A stretch of DNA of 64,000 nt, taken from positions 62,001-126,000 of the forward strand of contig JAJQHJ010000019.1 in assembly GCA_021199795.1 (NCBI GenBank). Reading direction: 5' to 3'. The DNA is from Oscillospiraceae bacterium. Lineage in GTDB: Bacteria; Bacillota; Clostridia; Oscillospirales; Ruminococcaceae. The position numbers were made by a program, and so were the translations under genes. How positions within the stretch are numbered: position 1 is the stretch's first letter; every line of letters starts with the position of its first letter. This document shows, piece by piece, positions 28,963 to 37,662 of this stretch. Under the pieces are notes generated by a model. That model did not search any database. It worked only from the letters and a program-made list of their open reading frames with translations, and was not told where the DNA came from.

Positions 28963-30243
28963 TTATTCAGAAATAACGAATGTTGTGACACTGTAAGCTC
29001 CAAGAATATATCTAAAGCTGTTACCGCTGTAAGATATGTTCTCTGTTTTCTCAAGGCTTACTTCTTCATCCGTTGTATATGCTTCGATAGAACCTATATC
29101 AAAGTCCAGATCACTGATATTGAATTTCTGCTTGTATTTTTCACCTGAATTATTGATGACAACTATAACCAGCTTTCCGTCATCCTTATATGCCGATACG
29201 CTCACACCCTCGGCAGGCTCCTCAGTTGCCTCAACTCTCACATAACCAGGGCGGACGAACTTGGAATACTGAGCCATGCAGTAGCCACGCTTGGTAATCT
29301 CGCCGTCCTCTCCAAGTGGTCCATAATATCTCTTTATGTACCACCAGAGATACGTCTGGAAATCACCCTTTGCATGAGCATTATGTATGCTCTCTGCAAC
29401 ACCTATAGCATATTCCCAGTCATTTGCGTCATACTGGTCGCCATTACTTCCAGACGGCTCTATTAGTTCTGTCATCCAGAGCTCCTGACCGGTACTCTTG
29501 AGTTCAAACAGCGAAAAACTGTAATCAGAAAGCGAAGTTCCATACAGATGTGTTGCAAAGATATCAATTCTGCTCAAAGCTTCGGAATCTTTTAAAATCG
29601 CATAGTACATTTCTTTATTGTACTGGAACGACTCAGGTGTCATCAACTTACAATCGATTGCGTCAGAATAGTTCACAATAAAATCAATGATCTCATCTGT
29701 CGTCCACCACACCCAGTCGTAGGCATAATCGGGTTCATTCTGGAATGAGACTGCATATATTTCGATTCCCTGTTCTGACATATACTCAACGAAATCGTTG
29801 ATATACTCCGCATATTCGGCGTATGACGAATATTTTACTCTCACTGCATCTGAATCGCCTGATTTCTCAAAGCTTTCAAGCATACTGTCCGGCGCACTCC
29901 AGACAGAAGCAATAACCAGTGCTCCGCTATCATATGCTGCTTTTGCAGTTTCAATCTCCTGCGACCAGTTATCGCGGACAGGGTCAATGTGAATTCGCAG
30001 GATTGTGAATCCCAAGTCGTCTTCATCATTTCCGAAAACGGTTTCCCGTTCTGATTCGGTAAGGTCTCCGGCGGCATTCCAGGATGGAAAATTCATGCCG
30101 CCAAAGCCTATGATAGTCTGATATTCTGTACTTGCCACTATCTCTACAGTCTTTGCTTTCTCTGTACTTGTACAGGAACCCATCGAAAGCAGCATCAAAA
30201 AGGCAAGTATCAAGCATAATGTCCGTTTAAGAACATGAGTCAT
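28963..30243 (-). CDS. GH30 family lipoprotein, paralogue 2
   Basis: A 426-residue lipoprotein with lipobox Cys24 and a GH30 module starting almost at once. Acid/base Glu170 (FQNEPDYAYDW) and nucleophile Glu259 (WMTELIEPSG) are present, so it should be active. Compared with paralogue 1, the loop after the nucleophile reads IEPSGSNG instead of IYPNSTS, and WWYIKRYYGP has Lys304 where paralogue 1 has Arg. These changes lie where subfamily-8 enzymes bind the glucuronate side chain, so its xylan preference may differ. It lacks the short IRDDELFTP pre-module shared by paralogues 1 and 3. It sits 15 bases upstream of paralogue 1. Confidence 0.88.
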   Translation of the reverse strand: MTHVLKRTLCLILAFLMLLSMGSCTSTEKAKTVEIVASTEYQTIIGFGGMNFPSWNAAGDLTESERETVFGNDEDDLGFTILRIHIDPVRDNWSQEIETAKAAYDSGALVIASVWSAPDSMLESFEKSGDSDAVRVKYSSYAEYAEYINDFVEYMSEQGIEIYAVSFQNEPDYAYDWVWWTTDEIIDFIVNYSDAIDCKLMTPESFQYNKEMYYAILKDSEALSRIDIFATHLYGTSLSDYSFSLFELKSTGQELWMTELIEPSGSNGDQYDANDWEYAIGVAESIHNAHAKGDFQTYLWWYIKRYYGPLGEDGEITKRGYCMAQYSKFVRPGYVRVEATEEPAEGVSVSAYKDDGKLVIVVINNSGEKYKQKFNISDLDFDIGSIEAYTTDEEVSLEKTENISYSGNSFRYILGAYSVTTFVISE

Positions 30244-30262
30244 AAAGCATGTCTCCTATAAT

Positions 30263-32119
30263 TCAGTATTCTGATATTACGAACGTTGTCACACTGTAGG
30301 TTCCGAGTACGTATGAAAAGCTATCGCCATCATACGCAATGTTTCCGGTTCTTTCAAGGCTTACATTTTCGTCTGTAGTATACGCCTCAATGTAGCCTAT
30401 ATCAAAGCCAAGACCATTAATGTCAAATGTCTGCGCATACTTCTTATTTGAATCGTTTATAACAACGATAACCAGCTTTCCATCATCTTTATAAGCTGAC
30501 ACGCTTACACCTGTGGCAGGCGTCTCAGTAGCAGAAACTCTGACATATCCTGGACGCACAAACTTCGAGTATTGAGCCATGCAATAACCGCGCTTTGTAA
30601 TCTCACCATCTTCGCCCAAAGGTCCATAAAACCTCTTTATATACCACCAAAGGTATGCCTGGAAATTGCCCTTGACCAGCGAATTGTGCACACTTTCAGC
30701 AACACCTATAGCATATTCCCAATCATTAGCGTCATACTGATTTCCGCCAGTTCCGGATGGTTCAATGATTTCGGTCATCCAGAGCTCTTTTCCTGTTCCT
30801 TTGCTCTCGAAAAGCGAATACTTGTAGTTTGATAATGCCGTTCCATAAAGATGCGTTGCAACGATGTCTATTCTGCTGAGAGCAGCAGAATTATTGAGAA
30901 TGGCGTTGTACATGCTTTTGTTGTACTGATATGTTTCCGGAGTCATCAGTTTGCAATCAATCACATCTGAGTAGTTGACTATAAAGTCTATTATTTCATC
31001 AGTTGTCCATGCGAGCCAGCCCTCAGCCCAATCCGGCTCATTGGAAAATGACAACGCATATATCTCAACACCTTTGCCAGACATATACTCCACAAAATCA
31101 TTAAGATACTCTGCAAAGTCGGCATAAGAAGAATACTTGACCCTAATTGCTTCCTCTCCGGAAGAATTTGTAAATGTCTCCATCATGCTCTCAGGAGCAG
31201 TCCAGACAGACGCTACTACAAGAGCTCCACTATCGTAAGCATATTTCGCTGTGGCAACTTCTTTTGACCAGTTGTTTTTGTTGCCGTCAATATGTATTCT
31301 CAGTATAGTAAATCCAAGCTCATCTTCATCATTTCCAAATACAGTTTCACGTTCACTAGCATTAAGCTCAACTCCCCATGTAGGGTAATTCATCCCGCCG
31401 AATCCGATAATTGTCTGATATTCCTTGCTGGCAGAAATAGTGACGGTACCTGAAAGTGTTGCGCCGGACAGATTGGGAGTGTAGAGCTCTTCATCACGAA
31501 TGTCATCACTTGAAGTGGACGCTGCTGTCGCAGCGGTGGTGGCAGCTGTAGTTGCGGCAGTTGTTACTGAGGTAGTGGTCGCTGTAGTAGCTGTGGTAGT
31601 TGTAGCAGCAGTGGTGGTAACAGGTTTTTCGGTTACAAGATAATTGTTACTGACAAACCCCTCTCCTCCCTCAAAGCTGATGCGGTACCAACCAGTCGAT
31701 GCCAGACCGGTAACTGTTACCTCCTCACCCTCATCGAGGTGACCAATTCTGTCATAGTCGGTTGAAGGACCAGAGCGTACATTTACAGAAGCTTTGGCAT
31801 ACATCACGGCACTCATATCCTCAACCGTGTATGCCGCCGTCGTCTCTTCAGTAGTCGCTACAGTTGCCGTTGTAATTGTAGTTGCAGGAGAAGTTGTTGC
31901 TTCAGTCGTTGTCGTGACTTCGGCTGTTGTCAATTCTGTAGTTGTAACTTCTTCGGTTGTGGTCGCCTCAGTGACCTCTGATATAACTTCTGAATCAGAA
32001 GTAGCTATCGACGGCTCCGTGACTTCATCACTGCTCGCTGTATTAGCGCATCCGGCAAACATAGTTACGGTAAGAACCAACGCCGTGAGCAAAGCCACAA
32101 ATCGATTGTAAAATTTCAT
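30263..32119 (-). CDS. GH30 lipoprotein with SH3-like domain and Thr-rich linkers, paralogue 3
   Basis: A 618-residue lipoprotein, first gene of the GH30 operon. Order: signal peptide with lipobox Cys24; Thr/Glu linker (about 28-98); bacterial SH3-like domain (about 103-163, with the NVRSGPSTDYDRIG and WYRISFEGGEGFV strands); Thr/Ala linker (about 167-204); GH30 module (about 225-618) with acid/base Glu361 and nucleophile Glu450. Its recognition loop (IEPSGTGG, Lys494-Arg495) matches paralogue 2. The start at 32119 gives a clean signal peptide; the longer frame adds 26 unlikely residues. SH3-like domains often bind cell-wall peptides, so this enzyme may be held in the wall. Confidence 0.9.
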   Translation of the reverse strand: MKFYNRFVALLTALVLTVTMFAGCANTASSDEVTEPSIATSDSEVISEVTEATTTEEVTTTELTTAEVTTTTEATTSPATTITTATVATTEETTAAYTVEDMSAVMYAKASVNVRSGPSTDYDRIGHLDEGEEVTVTGLASTGWYRISFEGGEGFVSNNYLVTEKPVTTTAATTTTATTATTTSVTTAATTAATTAATAASTSSDDIRDEELYTPNLSGATLSGTVTISASKEYQTIIGFGGMNYPTWGVELNASERETVFGNDEDELGFTILRIHIDGNKNNWSKEVATAKYAYDSGALVVASVWTAPESMMETFTNSSGEEAIRVKYSSYADFAEYLNDFVEYMSGKGVEIYALSFSNEPDWAEGWLAWTTDEIIDFIVNYSDVIDCKLMTPETYQYNKSMYNAILNNSAALSRIDIVATHLYGTALSNYKYSLFESKGTGKELWMTEIIEPSGTGGNQYDANDWEYAIGVAESVHNSLVKGNFQAYLWWYIKRFYGPLGEDGEITKRGYCMAQYSKFVRPGYVRVSATETPATGVSVSAYKDDGKLVIVVINDSNKKYAQTFDINGLGFDIGYIEAYTTDENVSLERTGNIAYDGDSFSYVLGTYSVTTFVISEY

Positions 32120-32153
32120 AATATAGACTTGTCCTTTCAACTGACTTATGTTC

Positions 32154-32182
32154 ATTTTAACATACCTCAAGCGTAAAGTAAA
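32154..32182 (-). promoter_or_regulatory. Candidate promoter for the GH30 operon
   Basis: Minus strand: TTTACT (32177-32182), 17-base spacer, TAAAAT (32154-32159), about 35 bases before the start of the SH3-GH30 gene. Moderate match. Confidence 0.5.
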
Positions 32183-32260
32183 TTGCAATGTTACCACTCA
32201 TATATTTCTGACTATAAAAAATAAAGAAATAGCACGAGAGAAATTATGATAGAAGCATGG

Positions 32261-32289
32261 TTGATTTCGACCAAAAACCGTGTTATAAT
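32261..32289 (+). promoter_or_regulatory. Promoter for the dnaD-dnaI genes
   Basis: TTGATT (32261-32266), 17-base spacer, perfect TATAAT (32284-32289), 36 bases before the dnaD-type start. Good sigma-A match. Confidence 0.75.
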
Positions 32290-32325
32290 GTCAGTATCAA
32301 ATCCAATGTCGAATGAGGTGTAAAA

Positions 32326-33306
32326 ATGGCAGAAAAGGTATCTCTGAAGCTAAACAATTCTAAATGGAAAAGGTTCTTTTCTGTGCCGTGCGCACTTGTC
32401 GACGACTACATAAAGCTCTCAGATGAAGCTTCTCTGAAGCTACTACTGTATCTTATGTGTGATGAGTCAGATGAGTTTGATAAGGCGGAAGTCTGCAAAA
32501 AGCTGGGCATCAAAGAGGCTTCCTTTGATGATGCAGTAATCTTCTGGAACGAGATGGGCGTTATAGAATCCGAGAGTGTGACTCCAAGTCCGACAGTAGA
32601 AGCAAAATTCGCTGACGCCTCCCCTGTTTCTGCCTCAAACGCTAAAGTCCGTCTCACCTACACTCCAAAAACAATTTCCGATATGATTGACACAGATGAA
32701 TCGATAAGAGAGCTTTTCTCTGAAGCTGAGAAAACCGTCGGACGGCTTCTGAAGCACACGGAGCAGGAGTTTTTGATCAATCTTCGAGACTACTACGGGT
32801 TTGATACCCAGTCCGTCATACTGATGTTGGAATACTGCCGTGATTGTGGGAAAGTTTCTGCAAAAGCTATTGAGAACTTTGCATCAGAACTTTTCCAGAA
32901 CGGAATTACGGATTTCTTTGCTATTGACGCGGAAATCAAGCGCAAGACTGAGTACCATACTTTTGAAAATGAGGTAAGACGCGTTCTGTTTCTTGAAACC
33001 AAGCCCACCGCCAAACAGTCGCAATATATTTCATCCTGGCAGGATATGGGATTCAGCGTTGAAATGATTGGAGAAGCACGCGAAAGATGTGTAAACCAGA
33101 CCAACAAACTCTCTTTCCCATACATAAATAAGATTTTGCAAACGTGGGCTGAGAAAAGAATATTCACGCTTGAGGCACTTGAGGCTGATGAAGCCAACAG
33201 AACAAAATCAACGTTTAGTAAAAACGAGAGAAATTCAAGTGACTGCTCGTTTGACCTGAATGAATTTGACAGCTTTACACTTTCACAGTCTCACTTGGAT
33301 AAATAG
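32326..33306 (+). CDS. DnaD-domain replication protein
   Basis: A 326-residue protein of the DnaD/DnaB (Firmicute) family, which help load the replicative helicase. The N-terminal winged-helix-like part covers about 1-85 (LKLLLYLMCDESDEFDKAEVCKKLG). Two DnaD-type C-terminal modules appear at about 125-200 (LINLRDYYGFDTQSVILMLEYC) and 220-290 (SQYISSWQDMGFSVEMIGEARE). The ending YINKILQTWAEKRIFT matches the YxxxIxxxW helix of the family. It is followed 14 bases later by a DnaI/DnaC-type loader ATPase, the usual pairing in Clostridia. Confidence 0.9.
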   Translation: MAEKVSLKLNNSKWKRFFSVPCALVDDYIKLSDEASLKLLLYLMCDESDEFDKAEVCKKLGIKEASFDDAVIFWNEMGVIESESVTPSPTVEAKFADASPVSASNAKVRLTYTPKTISDMIDTDESIRELFSEAEKTVGRLLKHTEQEFLINLRDYYGFDTQSVILMLEYCRDCGKVSAKAIENFASELFQNGITDFFAIDAEIKRKTEYHTFENEVRRVLFLETKPTAKQSQYISSWQDMGFSVEMIGEARERCVNQTNKLSFPYINKILQTWAEKRIFTLEALEADEANRTKSTFSKNERNSSDCSFDLNEFDSFTLSQSHLDK

Positions 33307-33320
33307 TTGGAGGAAAGATC

Positions 33321-34334
33321 ATGAAATATTCTCAAGAAGCAGTAAACGCCGCATATTCTGTTCTCGAAGCCAGGCGGCAGGATGCTTTGACCACATATGA
33401 CGCTCATGTCAGAAACATCAAAGAGCATCATCCCGAAATATACGATATTTTTCTGGATATCTCCAAAACTTCATCGAGGCTTGCAAAGGTAGTCTTTTCA
33501 AAGGATCAGGATGGAAAGCCACTCGTGAATGTTTCTGAAGCAGTTCAGAAAATCAAGAATGAAAACCTTGAAAATCAGGAGAAGCTGAAAAACTCTCTTA
33601 TTGCTTTTGGATATCCTGAAAACTATCTTACTGTAAACTACACCTGCCCCGTCTGTGGAGACACAGGCATTCACCTGGGAAACAGATGCAAGTGCGCCGA
33701 GGAACTTATGACTTCGTTCACAATATCAAAGCTAAACGAGCAATGCAAAATCAAGCTGCACAGCTTCTCGGAATTTCATTTAAGTTTCTACCCTGAAAAA
33801 TACCAGTATAACGGGGCTACTTATAACTCAAGAAGCAAAATGGCTGAGATTTTTGACTTCTGCGTTGATTATGCAAACAGCTTTTCAGAACATTCTCAAA
33901 GTCTGTTTATGCTTGGAAAAACTGGGCTCGGAAAAACCTTTCTGTCATCATGCATTGCAAATGCTCTCATAAACAAGGGTGTGAATGTGGCTTTTGACTC
34001 CATCCAGAATTATCTCAGGTACATTGAGAATGAGCATTTCGGACGTGCTGATGGCGACACGCTGGAGCTTCTTCTGAATGCTGAACTGTTAATCTTAGAC
34101 GACCTCGGCTGTGAGTTCAAGTCTTCGTTCAATTCTGCTACCATTTATAATCTCATAAATTCAAGATGCAATATGGGCAAGCCAACTATTGTATCGTCGA
34201 ACCTGTCCATCAATGAGTTGTCCGAAAGATACGACGACAGAATTATTTCACGGCTCATAGGCAACTACCATACGCTCAGATTCATTGGCGAAGACATCCG
34301 TCAGATCAAAAGGCGCGAGGGAATTTTTAACTGA
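33321..34334 (+). CDS. DnaI/DnaC-type helicase-loader ATPase
   Basis: A 337-residue AAA+ ATPase of the DnaC/DnaI/IstB group. The N-terminal half is a helical region with a four-Cys zinc-binding motif (CPVCGDTGIH...CKCAEE, about residues 111-129). The AAA+ core has Walker A GKTGLGKTFLSS (about 200), Walker B LLILDDLGCE and sensor-1 TIVSSNLS, then an Arg-finger region RIISRLIGNYHTLRF. Partner of the dnaD-type gene upstream. GGAGG lies before ATG 33321. A strong terminator follows. Confidence 0.92.
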   Translation: MKYSQEAVNAAYSVLEARRQDALTTYDAHVRNIKEHHPEIYDIFLDISKTSSRLAKVVFSKDQDGKPLVNVSEAVQKIKNENLENQEKLKNSLIAFGYPENYLTVNYTCPVCGDTGIHLGNRCKCAEELMTSFTISKLNEQCKIKLHSFSEFHLSFYPEKYQYNGATYNSRSKMAEIFDFCVDYANSFSEHSQSLFMLGKTGLGKTFLSSCIANALINKGVNVAFDSIQNYLRYIENEHFGRADGDTLELLLNAELLILDDLGCEFKSSFNSATIYNLINSRCNMGKPTIVSSNLSINELSERYDDRIISRLIGNYHTLRFIGEDIRQIKRREGIFN

Positions 34335-34368
34335 CAAATTCCCCCCACTTTTCATTCAATGTGCATAC

Positions 34369-34407
34369 AGCATTAGACAAGCTTCAGGGTTTGTCTAATG
34401 CTTTTTT
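34369..34407 (+). terminator. Intrinsic terminator of dnaD-dnaI
   Basis: Perfect 12-base arms (34369-34380 and 34391-34402), ten-base loop, then a run of six Ts. Clear Rho-independent terminator. Confidence 0.92.
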
Positions 34408-34417
34408 GCATATGCAG

Positions 34418-34426
34418 TGCTATAAT
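34418..34426 (+). promoter_or_regulatory. Extended -10 promoter for the alpha/beta hydrolase gene
   Basis: TGC-TATAAT (34418-34426) directly after the terminator; no good -35 hexamer is visible, as is normal for extended -10 promoters. It lies 48 bases before the likely TTG start. Confidence 0.55.
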
Positions 34427-34474
34427 AAGGTATGCGAAAACAAAACAGACGTATTTACAAGTAGAGATGATACC

Positions 34475-35448
34475 TTGAAAAAGAGTACGAAAAAGATAAT
34501 AATTGGAGCATCGGTCGCTGCCGCTTGCACTTTGGTCACTGCATCTGCTTATGTGATGCTTCAGGCAGTTACAGATACTGCTTTGAAGCGTGCAAAGCCA
34601 AAGCCGAGCAATATCACCAAGCGAAAAGCCGACGAGAACATCGAACAGTCGGTATTTGATAAGTTTGAAGAAGAAAAAAAGATTGCTGCTGAAAAGCTCA
34701 GGTCGCAAAATCTTGAAGAGGTAAGTATAACAAGTCGTGATGATTTAAGACTTTGCGGACATTGGTGGCAGTGTGAGAACGCAAAAGAACTGTAATTGCA
34801 TTTCATGGCTGGCACGTAACCTGGGACCTTGACTTCGGAATTGAGTCTGATTTTCTTCACGACAATAACTGCAATATTCTCTTTGTGGAGCAGAGAGCCC
34901 ATGGGAACAGCGAGGGCGAATATACAGGTTTCGGACTGCTTGAAAGATATGACTGCCTTAATTGGATTTCCTGGGTAAACGAGAAATGTGGAAGCGAGCT
35001 TCCAGTGTATCTCTACGGTTTATCTATGGGAGCCGCTACCGTTCTGATGGCGGCAGGTTCAAATCCTCCTCAAAATGTCAAGGGAGTTATCGCCGACAGT
35101 GCCTTTTCCTCTGCAAGAGAAATCTGGCAACACGTATTTGAGAAGAACTCACGAATTCCATATAGCAGAGTTGAAACAATATTCAATACAACAGCAGACA
35201 AAAAGCTTCATACAGACACGTCTTACACCGTATCGGAAGCTCTTGAGAGCTGTAATATTCCGGTTCTTCTGATACATGGAACTGAGGATGATATAGTTCC
35301 AATCGAAATGGCTTACGAGAACTACAACTCCTGCTCCGCTCTGAAAAAACTATATGCTGTCAATGGTGCAGGACACTGCATGAACTACTTCATGAATAAG
35401 ACCGGCTATGAAGCAGAAATAAAGTCGTTCTGGGAACGCTGTGAATGA
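34475..35448 (+). pseudogene. Alpha/beta hydrolase with membrane anchor, frameshifted in an A-run
   Basis: Two frames together encode a membrane-anchored alpha/beta hydrolase of about 324 residues. From TTG 34475 the first frame gives a hydrophobic anchor (IIIGASVAAACTLVTASAYV) and reaches DLRLCGHWWQCENAK, then stops at 34793-34795. The second frame carries on with TVIAFHGWHVTWDL, the nucleophile motif YGLSMGAA, HGTEDDIVP (Asp) and GAGHCMN (His). Adding one A to the four-A run at 34783-34786 joins them exactly. All catalytic residues are otherwise present, so the lesion is recent, an error, or recoded. Substrate unknown. Confidence 0.82.
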
Positions 35449-35461
35449 CACTACACTAAAA

Positions 35462-35488
35462 AGCCGCCTCCGATTTACGGAGACGGCT
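35462..35488. terminator. Bidirectional terminator between hydrolase and tyrS
   Basis: Arms 35462-35472 and 35478-35488 pair with one mismatch around a five-base loop. Leftward the stem is followed by TTTTT, serving tyrS; rightward by an AT-rich stretch. Confidence 0.85.
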
Positions 35489-35502
35489 ATTATTGTGCCT
35501 GA

Positions 35503-36702
35503 TTATTTCTTAACAAGCCTTACAACCTGCTTTTTGCCTCTCTTGAGAATTACTTCAGAAAAAAGGTCAACGTCAAGTGAAACATCAGTGACCTTCTCGT
35601 CATTGAGAGTAACTCCGCCTTGCTGGATGAGCCTTCTTGCCTCTCCTTTACTCGGCGCAAGCTTTGTCGCCACCATGGCATCGAGAATACCAATAAAATC
35701 AGTTTCAAACTCAAAAGTGGGCATGTTCTCATTGGAGCCAGAGCCACCAAACACCGCTCTCGCCGCGGCAAGAGCCTTGTCGGCTTCTTCCTCACCGTGA
35801 ACAAGCTTTGTGAGCTCATATGCGAGAATCTCTTTTGCTTTGTTAAGCTCGCTTCCCTCCCACGAATCCATTACGTCGATTTGCTCAAGAGGCAGGAACG
35901 TAAGCATCCTTATGCACTTCATAACATCGGCATCGCCGACATTTCTCCAGTACTGGAAGAAGTCATAGGGAGAAGTCTTGTTAGGGTCGAGCCATACTGC
36001 ACCGCTCTGGGTCTTGCCCATCTTCTTACCCTCTGAGTTCAGAAGAAGAGTTATTGTCATTGCGTAAGCATCTTTGCCAAGTTTCTTTCTTATAAGCTCT
36101 GTTCCGCCAAGCATATTCGACCACTGATCGTCGCCACCGAACTGCATGTTGCAGCCGTAATGCTGATAAAGATAGTAGAAGTCATATGACTGCATGATCA
36201 TATAGTTGAATTCAAGGAATGAAAGTCCCTTTTCCATTCTCTGCTTATAGCACTCAGCTCTAAGCATGTTATTTACTGAGAAACATGAGCCAACTTCTCT
36301 TAAGAGCTCAATATAGTTAAGATTAAGAAGCCAGTCAGCGTTGTTGACCATGATAGCCTTGTCATCGCCGAACTCGATAAACCTCTCCATCTGCTTTTTG
36401 AAGCAGTCACAATTGTGCTGGATTGTTTCAGCTGTCATCATCGAACGCATATCTGTTCTTCCGGACGGATCGCCGATATATCCGGTTCCTCCACCGATAA
36501 GTACAACCGGACGATTTCCAGCCATCTGAAGCCTTTTCATAAGGCAAAGTGCCATGAAGTGTCCTACATGCAAGGAATCTGCTGTCGGGTCAAAACCGAT
36601 ATAGAAAGTTGCCTTACCATTGTTGATAAGCTCTCTAATTTCTTCCTCATCGGTAACCTGAGCTATCAATCCTCTTGCCTTGAGTTCTTCATAAATCTGC
36701 AT
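35503..36702 (-). CDS. tyrS: Tyrosyl-tRNA synthetase
   Basis: TyrRS (399 residues), class I. The HIGH-type motif is [12 protein letters not shown] near residue 44 and the KMSKS-type motif is [10 protein letters not shown] near residue 230. The tyrosine-binding block [20 protein letters not shown] and a C-terminal S4 domain ([21 protein letters not shown]) are present. This is the TyrRS type with Q-x(2)-D-Q-W-like signature. It has its own sigma-A promoter and no visible T-box leader, since only about 35 bases separate promoter and start. Confidence 0.97.
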   Translation of the reverse strand: MQIYEELKARGLIAQVTDEEEIRELINNGKATFYIGFDPTADSLHVGHFMALCLMKRLQMAGNRPVVLIGGGTGYIGDPSGRTDMRSMMTAETIQHNCDCFKKQMERFIEFGDDKAIMVNNADWLLNLNYIELLREVGSCFSVNNMLRAECYKQRMEKGLSFLEFNYMIMQSYDFYYLYQHYGCNMQFGGDDQWSNMLGGTELIRKKLGKDAYAMTITLLLNSEGKKMGKTQSGAVWLDPNKTSPYDFFQYWRNVGDADVMKCIRMLTFLPLEQIDVMDSWEGSELNKAKEILAYELTKLVHGEEEADKALAAARAVFGGSGSNENMPTFEFETDFIGILDAMVATKLAPSKGEARRLIQQGGVTLNDEKVTDVSLDVDLFSEVILKRGKKQVVRLVKK

Positions 36703-36741
36703 TATAATTTCCTCGTTTCATCTCTTTGTGGTAGCTAAACT

Positions 36742-36770
36742 ATCTTAACACGGGAAATTAAATTTGTCAA
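36742..36770 (-). promoter_or_regulatory. Promoter for tyrS
   Basis: Minus strand: perfect TTGACA (36765-36770), 17-base spacer, TAAGAT (36742-36747). Placed in the short gap between sigG and tyrS. Confidence 0.78.
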
Positions 36771-36773
36771 GTG

Positions 36774-37547
36774 CTAAACATTAGATTTTATCCTCGATAA
36801 TGCACTTTTCTCTACTCTTGATACCTGTGCCTGAGAGATCCCGATTTCATTTGCAACTTCTACCTGAGTTTTACCCTGATAAAACCTGAGATACAGAATA
36901 TTCTTTTCCCTGTCAGAAAGCATTTTGATAGCATCCCTCAACAACAGCTCATCAATCCATCCCTCATCGCTTGAACTGTCTCCAAGCTGATCCAAAACGT
37001 AAAGTGTATCGCCTGTGCTTGAATATACCGGTTCGTATATAGAAACAGGATCACTGATTGATTCAAGGGCAAATACAACTTCCGACTCTTTAACCCCTAA
37101 TTCTTTTGAGATATCTCTTGGTGTCGGCTCGGTATCACTCGAAGCTGTCAGCCTCTCTTTTGCCTGCATAGCTTTGTAGGCTAAATCTCTTGTTGAACGG
37201 GATACCCTTATTGCATTATCATCACGAAGATATCTTCTCAGCTCGCCTGAAATCATAGGAACAGCATACGTCGAAAATCTCACATCCAGGTCGATATTGA
37301 AATTATCTATAGCCTTTATAAGACCTACAACACCAACCTGAAACAAATCATCAGGTGGAGTTCCTCTCGACATGAACTTCTGGATAACGCTCAATACAAG
37401 GCGAAGGTTGCCCTGAATCAGTTCGTCCCTCGCCTTTTTGTCACCCTGTTTTACTTTTACTAAAAGCTCCATTTTCTTGTCTTCACTTAAGACTTTCAAA
37501 TCTCGCGTGTTGACACCACTTATCTCAACCTTACTGTATTGCATCAT
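36774..37547 (-). CDS. sigG: RNA polymerase forespore sigma factor SigG
   Basis: Sigma-G (257 residues), the late forespore sigma factor. The N-terminal segment KVEISGVNTRDLKVLS is the SigG/SigF-type leader. Region 2 reads PDDLFQVGVVGLIKAIDNF with FSTYAVPMISGEIRR-like sequence; region 3 has IRVSRSTRDLAYKAM; region 4 has TQVEVANEIGISQAQVSRVE. It follows sigE as in the Bacillus spoIIG-sigG locus. The intergenic leader forms a hairpin that includes its Shine-Dalgarno (separate entry), which suggests translational restraint when transcribed from upstream. Confidence 0.96.
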   Translation of the reverse strand: MMQYSKVEISGVNTRDLKVLSEDKKMELLVKVKQGDKKARDELIQGNLRLVLSVIQKFMSRGTPPDDLFQVGVVGLIKAIDNFNIDLDVRFSTYAVPMISGELRRYLRDDNAIRVSRSTRDLAYKAMQAKERLTASSDTEPTPRDISKELGVKESEVVFALESISDPVSIYEPVYSSTGDTLYVLDQLGDSSSDEGWIDELLLRDAIKMLSDREKNILYLRFYQGKTQVEVANEIGISQAQVSRVEKSALSRIKSNV

Positions 37548-37554
37548 AAGTATA

Positions 37555-37614
37555 CACTCCGAATAATGATTGATGCTTCCTTTTGGGAAATCTTATATCA
37601 TTATTGCCGGAGTG
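37555..37614 (-). promoter_or_regulatory. sigG leader hairpin sequestering its ribosome-binding site
   Basis: A 16-base arm (37555-37570) pairs with 37597-37614, broken only by a two-base bulge. In the sigG mRNA the distal arm contains CGGAGTG, the only good Shine-Dalgarno (GGAG, nine bases before ATG 37547). There is no T-run, so this is not a terminator. It would block translation of long transcripts unless opened. Confidence 0.75.
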
Positions 37615-37662
37615 CATGTTTGCTATTCAGGTAAACATTTCAGCATTATCTGGAAATTACAT

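Noticed and set aside
34780..34795. Programmed -1 frameshift in the hydrolase
   Set aside because: The bases GCAAAAGAA do not form a canonical X XXY YYZ slippery heptamer and no downstream stimulator is obvious.
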